Source: an uncultured Clostridia bacterium
GTDB lineage: Bacteria > Bacillota > Clostridia > UMGS1883
Direction of reading: 5' to 3'
NCBI GenBank assembly: GCA_947626145.1
Contig: CANQRB010000009.1
Coordinates: forward strand, 1-64,000
DNA: 64,000 bases
The position numbers were made by a program, and so were the translations under genes. This document shows positions 17,908-27,260 of this stretch, piece by piece. Below the pieces are notes generated by a model. It was not told the origin of the DNA and did not search any database. It saw only the letters and a program-made list of their open reading frames with translations. Positions within the stretch are counted from its first letter, which is position 1. Each line of letters starts with the position of its first letter.

Positions 17908-18659
17908 AAATCACGCCCTCCGTATTGCTTTATTAGAATTTCTTTTACTTCGCCCAGCGAAAGGCCCGTTTCCTCGGGACGGCGGATTATGAGCGGAATT
18001 GCGCCGCAGATTTCGGCCGCCTTCAGCTTTTCCTCGAAGCCGCCCACCCTGCCGCCGTCCTTCGTCACCAGATAACGGGCGTCGAACCGGCGGAGCTGTT
18101 CGAGATTTTCCTCCACCGAGAAGGGCCCTCGGGCCGACACTATGCGTTCCGGATCAAATCCCAGTCCGATGCAGCGGCGGACAGCATCATCGACGGGCAG
18201 CACCCGCACGGCCAGCCGCCTGCGGTAGTCCTTCACACGGAGGAATGAGTCCAGTTCCTTGGCTCCGGTGGTTATGAGAGCCGGGCCGGACACCGTGTTC
18301 AGGTATTCCGCCGCCCCGTCGGCGTCGGTGAAATAAATCCCTCTTCCGGCAGTATCGCTCTTTTCACGAATCACTCTTATGGGACTTAGACCGGCCTTGG
18401 CACAGGCCCGGGCAATATTTTCGGTGGCCTCGGCGGCATAAGGGTGAGTGGCGTCTATTACCAGCCCGATGCGGCGCTTCCCTATGAAATCGAGCATCTC
18501 GCCCTCGTCCATTTTTCCAGTAAGTACGTCTGCCCCGTTCAGCAACGCGGCCCCATAGCCGGTAGTGACGCTCACATAGGCCGGTATGGATTTGGCGGCG
18601 CAGAACTCGGCCAGCTCACGGCCCTCGGTGGTGCCGCCGAAGATCAGAACACTAAACAT
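17904..18659 (-). CDS. cbiJ: Precorrin-6A / cobalt-precorrin-6A reductase
   Basis: 251 aa of the CobK/CbiJ family, reducing the macrocycle with a nicotinamide cofactor. N-terminal VLIFGGTTEGRELAEFC, then VIDATHPYAAEATENI, and late LVTKDGGRVGGFEEKLKAA. Overlaps cbiH by 8 nt and cbiET by 4 nt. Confidence 0.94.
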   Translation of the reverse strand: MFSVLIFGGTTEGRELAEFCAAKSIPAYVSVTTGYGAALLNGADVLTGKMDEGEMLDFIGKRRIGLVIDATHPYAAEATENIARACAKAGLSPIRVIREKSDTAGRGIYFTDADGAAEYLNTVSGPALITTGAKELDSFLRVKDYRRRLAVRVLPVDDAVRRCIGLGFDPERIVSARGPFSVEENLEQLRRFDARYLVTKDGGRVGGFEEKLKAAEICGAIPLIIRRPEETGLSLGEVKEILIKQYGGRDL

Positions 18660-19380
18660 TCCGATAGCCCCTCGGGGTCACCATCCTGCCGTTCACGACC
18701 TTTGTCTCGCTGCTGCCGACAAAAACGGTGGTAAGCATATCCGTCTGCGTGTCCCTCAGCTCGCTCAGGGTAAGGATGCGACTTTCCTGACCGCTCCGGC
18801 CGATGCCGCGCACGAAGCCGCAGACCGTGTCCGGACTTCTGTGGCGGAGGATTATGCCGCAGGCCCTCGCCAGCCGATCCGTCCGCCTGTGTGAGGCGGG
18901 GTTGTACAGAACTATGGCGAAGTCGGCCGCCGCCGCCATGTCGAGGCGCTTTTCTATTTTTTCCCAGGGCGTCAGCAGGTCGGAAAGGCTTATCGCCGCA
19001 AAATCGCAGGTCAGCGGCGAACCCAGAACCGCCCCGCCGCTGAGAGCGGCCGTCACCCCGGGAATTATCTCTAATTCAACGCCGGGCCATGAGGGGGACA
19101 GCTCGATGGCAAGCGATGCCAGCCCGTAAATCCCGCTGTCGCCGCTGCATATGAGCGCTGTGTCCCTGCCTTTTGCCGCTTCGCTGAGGGCAAGGGTCAC
19201 ACGCTCCTTTTCGTGGCGCATGGGTGTCGAGACAAAGATCTTTTCCGGAAAGATCTGTTTTATCAGCTCCACGTAAGCGGTATAACCTACAATAAGCTCA
19301 CTGTTAGCCAAAGCCTCCCGGGCGGCCAGTGTCATGCCGGCCTCGCCGCCCGGCCCAAAGCCCACGATGTATAGCTTCAT
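18652..19380 (-). CDS. cbiH: Precorrin-3B / cobalt-factor III C17-methyltransferase
   Basis: A 242-aa tetrapyrrole methylase responsible for ring contraction and C17 methylation. It has the family start YIVGFGPGGEAGMTLAAREA, SGDSGIYGLASLAIEL, IPGVTAALSGGAVLGSPL and IVLYNPASHRR, which separate it from CbiF. No long C-terminal extension (as in CbiHC or CbiH60 fusions) is present. Overlaps cbiG and cbiJ. Confidence 0.94.
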   Translation of the reverse strand: MKLYIVGFGPGGEAGMTLAAREALANSELIVGYTAYVELIKQIFPEKIFVSTPMRHEKERVTLALSEAAKGRDTALICSGDSGIYGLASLAIELSPSWPGVELEIIPGVTAALSGGAVLGSPLTCDFAAISLSDLLTPWEKIEKRLDMAAAADFAIVLYNPASHRRTDRLARACGIILRHRSPDTVCGFVRGIGRSGQESRILTLSELRDTQTDMLTTVFVGSSETKVVNGRMVTPRGYRNV

Positions 19381-20390
19381 AGCGGTCTCCTTTCGTAGTC
19401 GAGGTCGATTTCCCGCTCGGCGGCGGCCAGTGTCATGCCGTTAAGCGCCGTACGCCGCAAAATCAGCCTGTTCCCGCCCAAGGCGGCGCTCCTCTCGCAG
19501 ACGTTGTCCGCGCCGGTCATGGCCATGACGAAATCCGAGCGGGCGAAGTCCCCCTCGACGGCCATCAGCTCCTCGGCGGTGTAAAATCTGAGGGGCAGGC
19601 CGTTGGCCTTACAGTATTCAAGTATGGCCTTTTCATCCCGCTTAAGGTCGATCGTGGCCGCCTCGGCGACGCGGCTGGGGTGTATTCCGGCCTTTTTCAG
19701 CGTTTCGGTAATGAACGATGACAGGGCCTCGGTTTCTACCCCTTTTTTGCAGCCTATCCCTATGACGATATTTGCGGGTGCCAGATGCAGGGTTCGGGGG
19801 AAGGGAGCTTTCATTTCTCCCGAAACGCAGACCCCAAGCTCGCCGTCTGTAAATACGCCGTCGGGCAGATTCCTGACCTCGTAGTCGCTGTAAAAACCCA
19901 CGGCCCCGCCGTCGGTCACGGCGGCGGCAATTTCCTTTGCCAGTTCCGGCTCGAGGACGCAAAGTCCGTTGGCAGCGGCAAAGCTGTCCGGAGAAAAGCT
20001 TCTCCCCACGTCGGTGGCGGTGGTTATAACGGGGACGGCGCCGGTAATTTCGGCGATTTTTTCTGCGAGGGCGTTGGCCCCTCCCACATGGCCGGATAAA
20101 ACGGAAACGGAAAATTTCCCGCCCTCGTCCACGGCGACCACCGCCGGATCGGTGAATTTGGAGCGTATGTGGGGCGCTGTGACACGGACGGCTATTCCCA
20201 CCGCGGAAATAAAGATCAGGCCGTCGTATTTGCCGAAAATTTCCGTGATAAGTCCGCTCAGTGAGCGGAAGGAAACCGCGCCGCTCTCGGGGTGCTTCTC
20301 GAAGGCGTACCGGTCGCACTCAAGGGCCGCCGCTATTTCACGGGAAAGGGCGTTTCCCTTTCTTGTGAGGGAAATTATCGCATACCTCAT
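19377..20390 (-). CDS. cbiG: Cobalt-precorrin-5A hydrolase CbiG
   Basis: 337 aa. Opens the delta-lactone of cobalt-precorrin-5A and releases acetaldehyde; a hallmark of the anaerobic pathway. N-terminal domain with ISAVGIAVRVTAPHIRSKFTD and VSVLSGHVGGANALAEKIA; C-terminal domain with IVIGIGCKKGVE. Coupled by 4-nt overlaps to cbiF and cbiH. Confidence 0.95.
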   Translation of the reverse strand: MRYAIISLTRKGNALSREIAAALECDRYAFEKHPESGAVSFRSLSGLITEIFGKYDGLIFISAVGIAVRVTAPHIRSKFTDPAVVAVDEGGKFSVSVLSGHVGGANALAEKIAEITGAVPVITTATDVGRSFSPDSFAAANGLCVLEPELAKEIAAAVTDGGAVGFYSDYEVRNLPDGVFTDGELGVCVSGEMKAPFPRTLHLAPANIVIGIGCKKGVETEALSSFITETLKKAGIHPSRVAEAATIDLKRDEKAILEYCKANGLPLRFYTAEELMAVEGDFARSDFVMAMTGADNVCERSAALGGNRLILRRTALNGMTLAAAEREIDLDYERRPL

Positions 20391-21136
20391 GGCTTCGCCT
20401 TTCTGTAACCGGTTTCAAAGGTGACGTCGTATAGCCGTGACGGTTCGCCGCCGCCGTCAAGGAAGTTCCCCACGCATACCAGAGCCGTCCTTTTTATACC
20501 TTCGGCGGCGGATGCCAGCGTCCCCACGGTGCAGCGTATGACCCTCTCGTCGGGCCAGCTTGCCTTATATACCACGGCGGCGGGAGTGTCCGCGCCGTAG
20601 CCGCCTCGCATCAGCTCCGCCGACAGCCCGCCGAGCATACCGGCGCTGAGGAAGATAACCATAGTCGCGCCGTGGGCGGCAAGGGCGGCTATATTCTCCC
20701 TGTCGGGAACGGGAGTCCGTCCGGCCATGCGGGAGATAATGACGGTCTGGCTCACTCCCGGCACGGTGTATTCGACCCCCAGCGCCGCCGCCGCTCCGCA
20801 GAGGGAGCTGACTCCGGGACAAATTTCAAAGGGAATGCCCAGCTCCCTCAGCCTGTCCGTTTGTTCTTTTATGGCTCCGTAAAGGCTTGGGTCGCCGCTG
20901 TGAAGCCTGACGGTGTTTTTTCCCTCCGCATCGGCGGCCGCCATGATTTCGATAATTTCATCAAGGTTTAGCAGGGCGCTGTCGTGGATCTCGCAGCCTT
21001 CCCTGGCATATTTCAGCAGCTCCTTGTTCACCAGCGATCCGGCGTAGATTATCACGTCCGCCTCCGAGAGCAACCTCGCTCCGCGGACGGTTATCAGGTC
21101 GGGGGCTCCGCAGCCCGCTCCCACAAAATTAATCAT
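20387..21136 (-). CDS. cbiF: Precorrin-4 / cobalt-precorrin-4 C11-methyltransferase
   Basis: 249 aa. Tetrapyrrole methylase with MINFVGAGCGAPDLITVRGA, IYAGSLVN, LHSGDPSLYGAIKEQ and ICPGVSSLCGAAAALG. The ORF track starts at 21169; ATG 21136 begins at the conserved first strand and overlaps the cbiD stop by 8 nt, with GGAG upstream, so it is chosen. Confidence 0.95.
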   Translation of the reverse strand: MINFVGAGCGAPDLITVRGARLLSEADVIIYAGSLVNKELLKYAREGCEIHDSALLNLDEIIEIMAAADAEGKNTVRLHSGDPSLYGAIKEQTDRLRELGIPFEICPGVSSLCGAAAALGVEYTVPGVSQTVIISRMAGRTPVPDRENIAALAAHGATMVIFLSAGMLGGLSAELMRGGYGADTPAAVVYKASWPDERVIRCTVGTLASAAEGIKRTALVCVGNFLDGGGEPSRLYDVTFETGYRKAKP

Positions 21137-22265
21137 TGTACTCCTCCACGATTTTTTCGGTGAGCTCATCGGCGGCGGCTGTACGGCCTATTATGCCGTA
21201 TTTGTCCGAAAATACCACCGCTCCGGCTTTGATGGCGCCCTTTGTTCTGGCGTCAAGATAAAATTGAATCTTTTTCATCAGTATTGCGGCGGTTTTCTCC
21301 GCCGTACCAGCGGCCGTGAGCAGGGCCAGAGCGCCGTCCACCGTGACGCAGTCCGTCAGCCTTTTCAACACGTCGGCCTCGGTTCCGGCCAGCAGTCCGC
21401 AGGTGACCAGCACCTCCATGCGCCCGTCGGCCTGAGCGGAATGGGTGTTCATTATTCCGGCTCCGAGCTTTACAAGCTTACCGGCGTGGCCCACCAGCAG
21501 CAGCCCCTCAAAGCCCAGCTCTATGGCCGAGTCTATGGCCTCGCCTATGAAATTGCCGCACTTGACGCTGCCATCAAGGGCAAAGGGCAGCTCTCGGGCC
21601 AAAAAGCTTTTGCCGTAATTGCCCACCGTCAGCAGCAGGGTTTTCTTCCCCTCGGCCCAGCGCATCCGCATTTCCGCGCGTGTCGTCTCGATCAGGGCGG
21701 CGGTGCTCATGGGCTCCACTATGCCGGTGGTGCCTATGATGGAAATACCGCCCTCTATGCCCATTCTCGGGTTATAAGTCTTTTTTGCCAGCTCCCGGCC
21801 CCCGGGGACGGAAACGGTGATTTTTATTCCGCCCCCGTAGCCTTCGGTCTCGCAGACCTCCGTGACGACTCCGGTTATCATCCTTCTGGGAACGGAGTTT
21901 ATGGCCGGCGCCCCCACCGGCTGATCCAGTCCGGGTCTGGTTACCGTGCCGACGCCTTCTCCGCCAAGTATTTCAATTCCGGAGGGGATTTTTTCCGCCC
22001 GTACTCTTACGAAAATCCCGTCCGTCACGTCGGGGTCGTCGCCGGCGTCCTTTTTTATCGAGCAGGCGGCGTAATTTTCGCCCTTCTCCGGCTCAAGCGC
22101 CTTAAGTCGGAGTTCTATACCGCCGGGGGTCAGCAGCCGGACGTCGCTGACGGACCCTTCGCCGAGCAGCAGCTCCGTCGCGGCCTTGGCGCCCGCCGCC
22201 GCGCATGAACCGGTGGTGTAGCCCAGACGCAGCCGTCTGCCGCCGTTGTATACGTACCTGTCCAC
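21129..22265 (-). CDS. cbiD: Cobalt-precorrin-5B C1-methyltransferase
   Basis: 378 aa. CbiD is the C1 methyltransferase specific to the anaerobic pathway. Motifs: LRLGYTTGSCAAAGAKAA near residue 12, GGEGVGTVTRPGLDQPVGAPAIN split over residues 99-122, GTTGIVEPMS, and VGHAGKLVKLGAGIMNTHS. Four bases separate it from cbiC. Confidence 0.96.
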   Translation of the reverse strand: MDRYVYNGGRRLRLGYTTGSCAAAGAKAATELLLGEGSVSDVRLLTPGGIELRLKALEPEKGENYAACSIKKDAGDDPDVTDGIFVRVRAEKIPSGIEILGGEGVGTVTRPGLDQPVGAPAINSVPRRMITGVVTEVCETEGYGGGIKITVSVPGGRELAKKTYNPRMGIEGGISIIGTTGIVEPMSTAALIETTRAEMRMRWAEGKKTLLLTVGNYGKSFLARELPFALDGSVKCGNFIGEAIDSAIELGFEGLLLVGHAGKLVKLGAGIMNTHSAQADGRMEVLVTCGLLAGTEADVLKRLTDCVTVDGALALLTAAGTAEKTAAILMKKIQFYLDARTKGAIKAGAVVFSDKYGIIGRTAAADELTEKIVEEYND

Positions 22266-22269
22266 GGAC

Positions 22270-22911
22270 TCAATTCCTGTCGTAGAGCATATACAGCAGG
22301 GAGTTGCATATCGCCGCCGCTACGGTGCTGCCGCCCTTGCGGCCCATGGCGGCAATATGGGGAGTTTGTAGCCTCGTGAGTCTTTCCTTGGACTGTATGA
22401 CGTTGACAAAGCCCACTGGCGCGCCGATTATCAGGGCCGGAGCGAGCCTGCCGCTCATGGTCAGCTCACAGAGCCGCAGCAGGGCCGTGGGCGCGTTGCC
22501 GATGGCGAAAATGAGCTTTTTATCGGCATATTTTTCCGCCGCCATATCCATCGCCGCCACAGCCCGTGTGGTTCCCTCCGCCCGTGCCGTTGAGACGATC
22601 TCCGGATCGGCCATGAGGCATTTTGCCTCGCAGCCCAATTCAGCCAGCGCGGGCTTGCTTATGCCGGAAAGCGCCATGTTCGTGTCCGTCACGATGACCG
22701 CGCCGGACTTAAGGGCGTCAAGTACCTTTTCCACGGCGTTCTCCGAAAAGACGAGGTTAATTCTGTAGTCGAAGTCCGCCGTGGCGTGAATGACCCGCTT
22801 CAAAACGGTTCGCTCGCTCTGGGTGAGCCGGGGAGTCGGCCCCAGCTCGAGTTCGATTATTTCCATGCTCCGCCGTTCGATGTCGGCGGGGAGGATAAGC
22901 TTTTTGTCCAT
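22270..22911 (-). CDS. cbiC: Precorrin-8X / cobalt-precorrin-8 methylmutase
   Basis: 213 aa. Moves the C11 methyl group to C12, giving (cobalt-)cobyrinate. Motifs: RVIHATADFDY with the catalytic His near residue 48, DTNMALSGI, FAIGNAPTALLRL, and GAPVGFVNVIQSKE. It begins directly after the stop of the NEAT-like gene. Confidence 0.95.
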   Translation of the reverse strand: MDKKLILPADIERRSMEIIELELGPTPRLTQSERTVLKRVIHATADFDYRINLVFSENAVEKVLDALKSGAVIVTDTNMALSGISKPALAELGCEAKCLMADPEIVSTARAEGTTRAVAAMDMAAEKYADKKLIFAIGNAPTALLRLCELTMSGRLAPALIIGAPVGFVNVIQSKERLTRLQTPHIAAMGRKGGSTVAAAICNSLLYMLYDRN

Positions 22912-23448
22912 TTACTTTACCCTCTTTTTTCTGAAATAATATATCAGCACGGCCACCGCAGCCGCGCATATTGCCGCCGCCGATAATATCAAGGGCCTCG
23001 GCGCGCCTTTTGAGAAGGCTCCCTCCGGCAGTGTGCCGGACTCGAAAACGAGGGTCCGGTCGTACCAGGTCTGCTTCCTTATGCTGAAGGCCGCACATTC
23101 GATGTCCGTGTCCAGCGCCGCCACAGGCAGGGCGTATGTGTACTTGCCCTCTGGGTTTTCCTCAAAATAAATGTACTCGCTCTCCGGAGCGGTAAGGGCC
23201 TCGTCGCCCGTGCCCATGAAAAGCTTTTCGTAGCCTGTGCCGCTCAGGGTGATCACGGCGGACATTTCTCCGTCGGCGACAGTCAGGTCACAGTCCACAA
23301 TGCGGAACATGGACGAGCTGGAGCCGACATCTATTTTATATGTGCCGTTTTTGAGATTCTTTCCGTATACCGGAGCGCCCTGCGGGACGGCGAAAGCCGC
23401 CGTCCCCAGCAGGAGCAGTATAAAAATGATTGACGCCGTTCTTTTCAT
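22912..23448 (-). CDS. Exported NEAT-like beta-sandwich protein with C-terminal membrane anchor
   Basis: 178 aa. Signal peptide MKRTASIIFILLLLGTAAFA, one predicted beta-sandwich domain of about 115 residues beginning LKNGTYKIDVGSSSS, then a C-terminal transmembrane helix (residues about 153-171) and a basic stop-transfer tail RKKRVK. The pattern (GTYxIxV, DGxMSAVITLSG, then a V/P-rich strand and a late Tyr segment TWYDRTL) resembles NEAT haem-uptake domains, but identity is too low for certainty by eye. It sits between cbiK and cbiC under the cobalamin riboswitch. A corrinoid- or haem-binding role at the cell surface is inference. A second protein of similar design opens the operon (27250-27681). 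Confidence 0.6.
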   Translation of the reverse strand: MKRTASIIFILLLLGTAAFAVPQGAPVYGKNLKNGTYKIDVGSSSSMFRIVDCDLTVADGEMSAVITLSGTGYEKLFMGTGDEALTAPESEYIYFEENPEGKYTYALPVAALDTDIECAAFSIRKQTWYDRTLVFESGTLPEGAFSKGAPRPLILSAAAICAAAVAVLIYYFRKKRVK

Positions 23449-23451
23449 GGC

Positions 23452-24354
23452 TTACTCGATCTCGGCAACGGCGGCAGCGGCGTGATCGGCATAAATCTGC
23501 TGTATTTCCGGAATTTCGCCCATGCCTCTGAGCAGACATTCGACCTCTAATCCGGAGGACTCCATTACCGACTTCCACGAATCCTCCTCGTCTCCGGCCA
23601 TATCGTTGTTGGCATGGTCTCCGGCGACAACCATGAGAGGCTCGAGAACGACCTTGGAATAGTTGCCGAGCATCACGCCGGAAAGCACGTCCTCAAGAGT
23701 GGGCGTGGCTTCCACCGTGCCTATGAAATAATTGTGTGCTTCGGCTTCGGAGAAGTTCTCCTGAAGCTTGGTATAGACGGCGTTGGACTCGTGCTCGGTG
23801 CCGTGGCCCATGAACACTACCGCCGTATCCTCGGAGTTATATTCGGCGGTGGCGTTTAACAGGGCGGCGGTGACCCTTGCATAGTCCTCGTCATCGGTGA
23901 GCAGGGGCTGACCCATGGCCACGGCGTCAAAATCTGCCCTGCGCTCCTCCACCGCGGCGGCCAGATCGTCGTATTCGTAGCCGCTCATGACGTGGGTGGG
24001 CTGAACGACCAGCTTCTTAACGCCGTCGGCCACAAGCCGGTCAAGGGCTTCCTCCACGTTATCTATTTCAAGGCCGTCCCTTTCTTTCAGCTTGTCAATG
24101 ATGATCTGGCTGGTAAAGGCTCTGCGAACCTCATAGTCGGGATTTCTTTCGGCGATGGCGTTCTCAATGGCGCCGATTGTCTTTTCGCGGTTGTCGTTGT
24201 AGCTGGTTCCGAAGCTCACCACAAGTATGACGGGCTTGGCGTCGGCGACGGGTTCGGGTTTTTGCTCCGGGTTGTCGGCTGTCTTTGTGGACACGCAGCC
24301 CGTGAGGGCCAGTATTGCGGTCAGGGCCGCGGCTAAAATCGTTCTTTTTTTCAT
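23452..24354 (-). CDS. cbiK: Sirohydrochlorin cobaltochelatase CbiK with lipoprotein signal
   Basis: About 300 aa. Class II chelatase fold: ILVVSFGTSYNDNREKTI, QPTHVMSGYEYDD, catalytic His in VFMGHGTEHESN, Glu in GTVEATP, and metal His in VAGDHANNDMAG. The start is ATG 24354 (MKKRTILAAALTAILALTGC) with AAAGGA upstream; the much longer ORF-track start runs back through the ABC ATPase gene. The N-terminus is a clear lipoprotein signal with lipobox LTGC, so the enzyme is predicted outside the cytoplasmic membrane, although cobalt insertion is normally cytoplasmic. It lies directly after the cobalamin-type importer genes and next to a NEAT-like surface protein. Confidence 0.88.
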   Translation of the reverse strand: MKKRTILAAALTAILALTGCVSTKTADNPEQKPEPVADAKPVILVVSFGTSYNDNREKTIGAIENAIAERNPDYEVRRAFTSQIIIDKLKERDGLEIDNVEEALDRLVADGVKKLVVQPTHVMSGYEYDDLAAAVEERRADFDAVAMGQPLLTDDEDYARVTAALLNATAEYNSEDTAVVFMGHGTEHESNAVYTKLQENFSEAEAHNYFIGTVEATPTLEDVLSGVMLGNYSKVVLEPLMVVAGDHANNDMAGDEEDSWKSVMESSGLEVECLLRGMGEIPEIQQIYADHAAAAVAEIE

Positions 24355-24358
24355 GATG

Positions 24359-25120
24359 TCAATTCCTTTCTTGAATAAAATATTTGTTGTAAAGCTCCTC
24401 CGGAATGTCATATAACTTTCGGAGCACCTCCTCCCTGAAAATATCCTCCGGCCGCCCGGCCCGGAAGATTTTCCCTTCGCGCACACAGAGGACATGGTCG
24501 GCGATTTTCGCCGCAAGCTCGGGCTCGTGCATGGACAGCGCCACCGCAAGACCGTTTTCATGGGCAAGGGAGCGGAGCGTCTCGAGAAACAGAACCTTGT
24601 GGCGTATGTCCAGATATGAGGTCGGCTCGTCGAGCAGCAGCGCATCGGGCTCCTGACATATCGCCCGGGCCAGCAGCACTCTCTGGCGCTGGCCGTCGCT
24701 GACCGCCGAAAAATCCCTTTCGATATAATCTCCCACGCCCGTCAGCGCCACGGCTCTGTCCACGGCCTTTCGGTCGGTGGCGGTTAGTCGGCCGAAGGGC
24801 CCGGTGTAGGGATGTCGGCCCGTTTCCACTACCTCGCGGCAGGTCATCATTCCGGGCCGCAGGGGATTGGTAAGCAGAACGGACAGCCTTTTTGCCCGTG
24901 CGTTGGGAGAGAGGCGGCCGATGTCCTCTCCGCAGAGGAGAACCTTGCCGCCAAGGCTTTTCAGCTCACCGGCCAGTGTTTTTAGCAGCGTGGATTTTCC
25001 GCCGCCGTTGGGCCCGATAAGGACGAGAATTTCACCGCTTTTTACCGAGAAGGTCAGGTTTCTCATAACGGGCCCGCCGTATCCGGCGGTGAGGCCCTCC
25101 GCCGAAATGACGGCGTTCAC
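24359..25120 (-). CDS. ABC transporter ATPase, cobalamin/iron-complex type (BtuD-like)
   Basis: 253 aa. Walker A GPNGGGKSTLLKTLAGE at residues 37-53, signature VSDGQRQRVLLAR, Walker B ALLLDEPTSYLD and switch SMHEPELA (here His is in the MHE segment). Belongs to the FecE/BtuD group that drives import of iron complexes, haem or cobalamin. GTG start overlapping the permease stop (GTGA). Cobalamin or precursor import is inferred from the riboswitch and operon. Confidence 0.88.
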   Translation of the reverse strand: MNAVISAEGLTAGYGGPVMRNLTFSVKSGEILVLIGPNGGGKSTLLKTLAGELKSLGGKVLLCGEDIGRLSPNARAKRLSVLLTNPLRPGMMTCREVVETGRHPYTGPFGRLTATDRKAVDRAVALTGVGDYIERDFSAVSDGQRQRVLLARAICQEPDALLLDEPTSYLDIRHKVLFLETLRSLAHENGLAVALSMHEPELAAKIADHVLCVREGKIFRAGRPEDIFREEVLRKLYDIPEELYNKYFIQERN

Positions 25121-26127
25121 GGCTCACCCCTCCTTTTCCTGAGCATTACCGCGATTACGACCGGCGCGCCAAAAACGGCGGTCACCGAGCTTATGCTCAG
25201 TTCCGTCGGGGCGAATACCGTCCGGGCCGCGATGTCGCAGAACGAGCAGAATATTCCCCCGCAGAGGAAACAGGCCGGAATGAGCGCAATGGGCTTTGAC
25301 GTTCCCAGCAGCACGCCCACGATGTGGGGCGCGGCTATGCCGACGAAGGATATTGGCCCGGCGAAGGCCGTCACACAGGCGGACAGCAGTCCCGACAACA
25401 GTATGATGGCGGCCCGCAGCAGCTTTACCCTTACTCCCACACCGGCGGCAAAGTCCTCTCCCAGCCGATACGCGCCAAGAGGCTTGGACAGCAGGAAGGT
25501 GCAGAGGCCGCCGCCGAGCGTCACTGCCGCGATCACTCCGAGACTTTCCGTTTTCATGCCCGAGAAGGTGCCCATTGACCAGTCGCGCAGGTTTACGATG
25601 TCGGCATCGTCGGCAAAGGTCACCGCAAGGTCGGTGACGGCCGAGCAGATATAGCCGGTCATAACTCCGCAGACCACCAGCATGGCCCCGCTGCTGACCC
25701 GCTGGGATACCGGCAAAATCATGCACAGGGACAGCATGGCTCCGGCGAAAGCCGCCAGAATAAGGGAAATGGAGCCGAGCCGTCCGACAGTCCGGGCGGC
25801 GGCTATCATCGTCAGAGCCACCACGAGCTTCGCTCCCGACGAGATGCCCAGAACAAAAGGCCCGGCGATGGGATTGTGGAAGAAGGTCTGGAGCAGATAG
25901 CCCGACAGGGCCAGAGCTCCGCCCAGCAGCATGGCGGCCATAGCTCGTGGTATGCGTATTTTCCACATAATGTCTCCCTCCAGTCCGCCGCCGTGGAAAA
26001 TCCCGTTTACGGCCTCGGCGGCGGTAAGTTCGGAGCTGCCGACCGTAAGCCCGGCTGCAAGGGCGGCGATGGCAAGGACGGCAAGGGCGGCGAACACAAC
26101 GGTAAATCTCAGTTTTTCGTTTTTCAC
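25117..26127 (-). CDS. ABC transporter permease, FecCD/BtuC family
   Basis: 336 aa, about ten hydrophobic helices. FecCD signatures: RIPRAMAAMLLGGALALSG, LLQTFFHNPIAGPFVLGIS, and GPISFVGIAAPHIVG near the C-terminus. GTG start overlapping btuF-like stop (GTGA). Forms the membrane channel with the ATPase encoded downstream. Confidence 0.92.
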   Translation of the reverse strand: MKNEKLRFTVVFAALAVLAIAALAAGLTVGSSELTAAEAVNGIFHGGGLEGDIMWKIRIPRAMAAMLLGGALALSGYLLQTFFHNPIAGPFVLGISSGAKLVVALTMIAAARTVGRLGSISLILAAFAGAMLSLCMILPVSQRVSSGAMLVVCGVMTGYICSAVTDLAVTFADDADIVNLRDWSMGTFSGMKTESLGVIAAVTLGGGLCTFLLSKPLGAYRLGEDFAAGVGVRVKLLRAAIILLSGLLSACVTAFAGPISFVGIAAPHIVGVLLGTSKPIALIPACFLCGGIFCSFCDIAARTVFAPTELSISSVTAVFGAPVVIAVMLRKRRGEP

Positions 26128-27260
26128 CGCGCATCACCCAGCCTGAACAGATATTTCAGCTCACCGCCGCCGCCCGAAATTATCTTGCCGAAGTCGCCGA
26201 TGACCGCGCCAAGACTGAGTGTCTCCTGAAAGAAGTTCTTTTTGGTACACCAGACGTCGCCGTTTTTCACCGCCTTGAAGTCCGCCAGAAGGGAATTTTT
26301 TGCGGTGAGGGCCGCGAGACTGTCCACCTCGCCGCTGACTGCGCCGTTATATATGAGAATGTCGGCGTTCCGGGCCTTGGTGTAAAACTCCTCCGGCTCC
26401 ATGGTAACGGTGGCGACGGCGTTGTCCTCGCCCTTTTCCGACAAAAGGTTCCTGCCGCCGGCCAGCCCGATCATTTTTGATATGTAGTCGCCGGACTTGC
26501 GGGTGACGATTTTTCCCGCCCCGCTTATGTAGAAGCAGACAACGGTCTTTTTTTCGCCCTTCGGCTCGGTCAGCCCGTCAAGGTAGGCGGCCTGTTCTTC
26601 AAAGAGCTCCTTCGCCCTTTCACTTTCGCCCAGCAACTCCCCGTAGACCTTCACCCATTCGCTTCGGCCAAGGGGATGGCTTTCGTAACTGGAGTTGTCA
26701 ACAAAAACCGTTATCCCAAGCTCCTCCAGCTTCTCCCGAACCTGGGGAGAGTGGCCTATCATAGTGGACTGTATCGACAGGCCGCAGCCCTCTGACAGGA
26801 GCAGCTCGTAGTCCGGCTCACGGTATTTTCCGGCGTAGACCATGTCGCCGCGCTCCATGGCCTCCCGCGCTCCGTCGATGTACCAGCCGTCCGGCTCTAA
26901 GGAAGAAAACCGCACCGCGTCACAGCGATCCATGGCGTCGAAAAAGCACATGACGGCCGTGGCGGCCAGATAAATTTTATTCGGCGGCCTTTGAATGACG
27001 CGGATGTCTTTGTCAAGACCCTCCGGCGGCTCCGTACCCTCGGGCACGGTCAGGTAACGGCTCCCGTCGGCCACGGAGATAAGTGAGAAGCCACCCTCGT
27101 AGCGGTCGATCGTGAAACGCTCGGCATATTTCAGCTCCACCCGCTCCGTCAGTTTCATTCCGGCGAGACTTTCCGCCGCCTCGGGCAGAGCCGGCGGCCC
27201 GGCGCCGCAACCGGCCAGCAGCAGCAGGGCGAACAGTATTGAAATCAGTTTATTTTTCAT
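26124..27260 (-). CDS. ABC transporter substrate-binding lipoprotein (BtuF-like)
   Basis: 378 aa. Lipoprotein signal MKNKLISILFALLLLAGCGAG; a periplasmic-binding fold of the helical-backbone cluster, with DAMDRCDAVRFSS, a mid domain beginning SEGCGLSIQSTMIG, and VTMEPEEFYTKARNADILI. It is the extracellular receptor of the importer. Ligand is inferred to be cobalamin or a corrinoid precursor. Overlaps the upstream NEAT-like gene by 11 nt. Confidence 0.88.
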   Translation of the reverse strand: MKNKLISILFALLLLAGCGAGPPALPEAAESLAGMKLTERVELKYAERFTIDRYEGGFSLISVADGSRYLTVPEGTEPPEGLDKDIRVIQRPPNKIYLAATAVMCFFDAMDRCDAVRFSSLEPDGWYIDGAREAMERGDMVYAGKYREPDYELLLSEGCGLSIQSTMIGHSPQVREKLEELGITVFVDNSSYESHPLGRSEWVKVYGELLGESERAKELFEEQAAYLDGLTEPKGEKKTVVCFYISGAGKIVTRKSGDYISKMIGLAGGRNLLSEKGEDNAVATVTMEPEEFYTKARNADILIYNGAVSGEVDSLAALTAKNSLLADFKAVKNGDVWCTKKNFFQETLSLGAVIGDFGKIISGGGGELKYLFRLGDAR

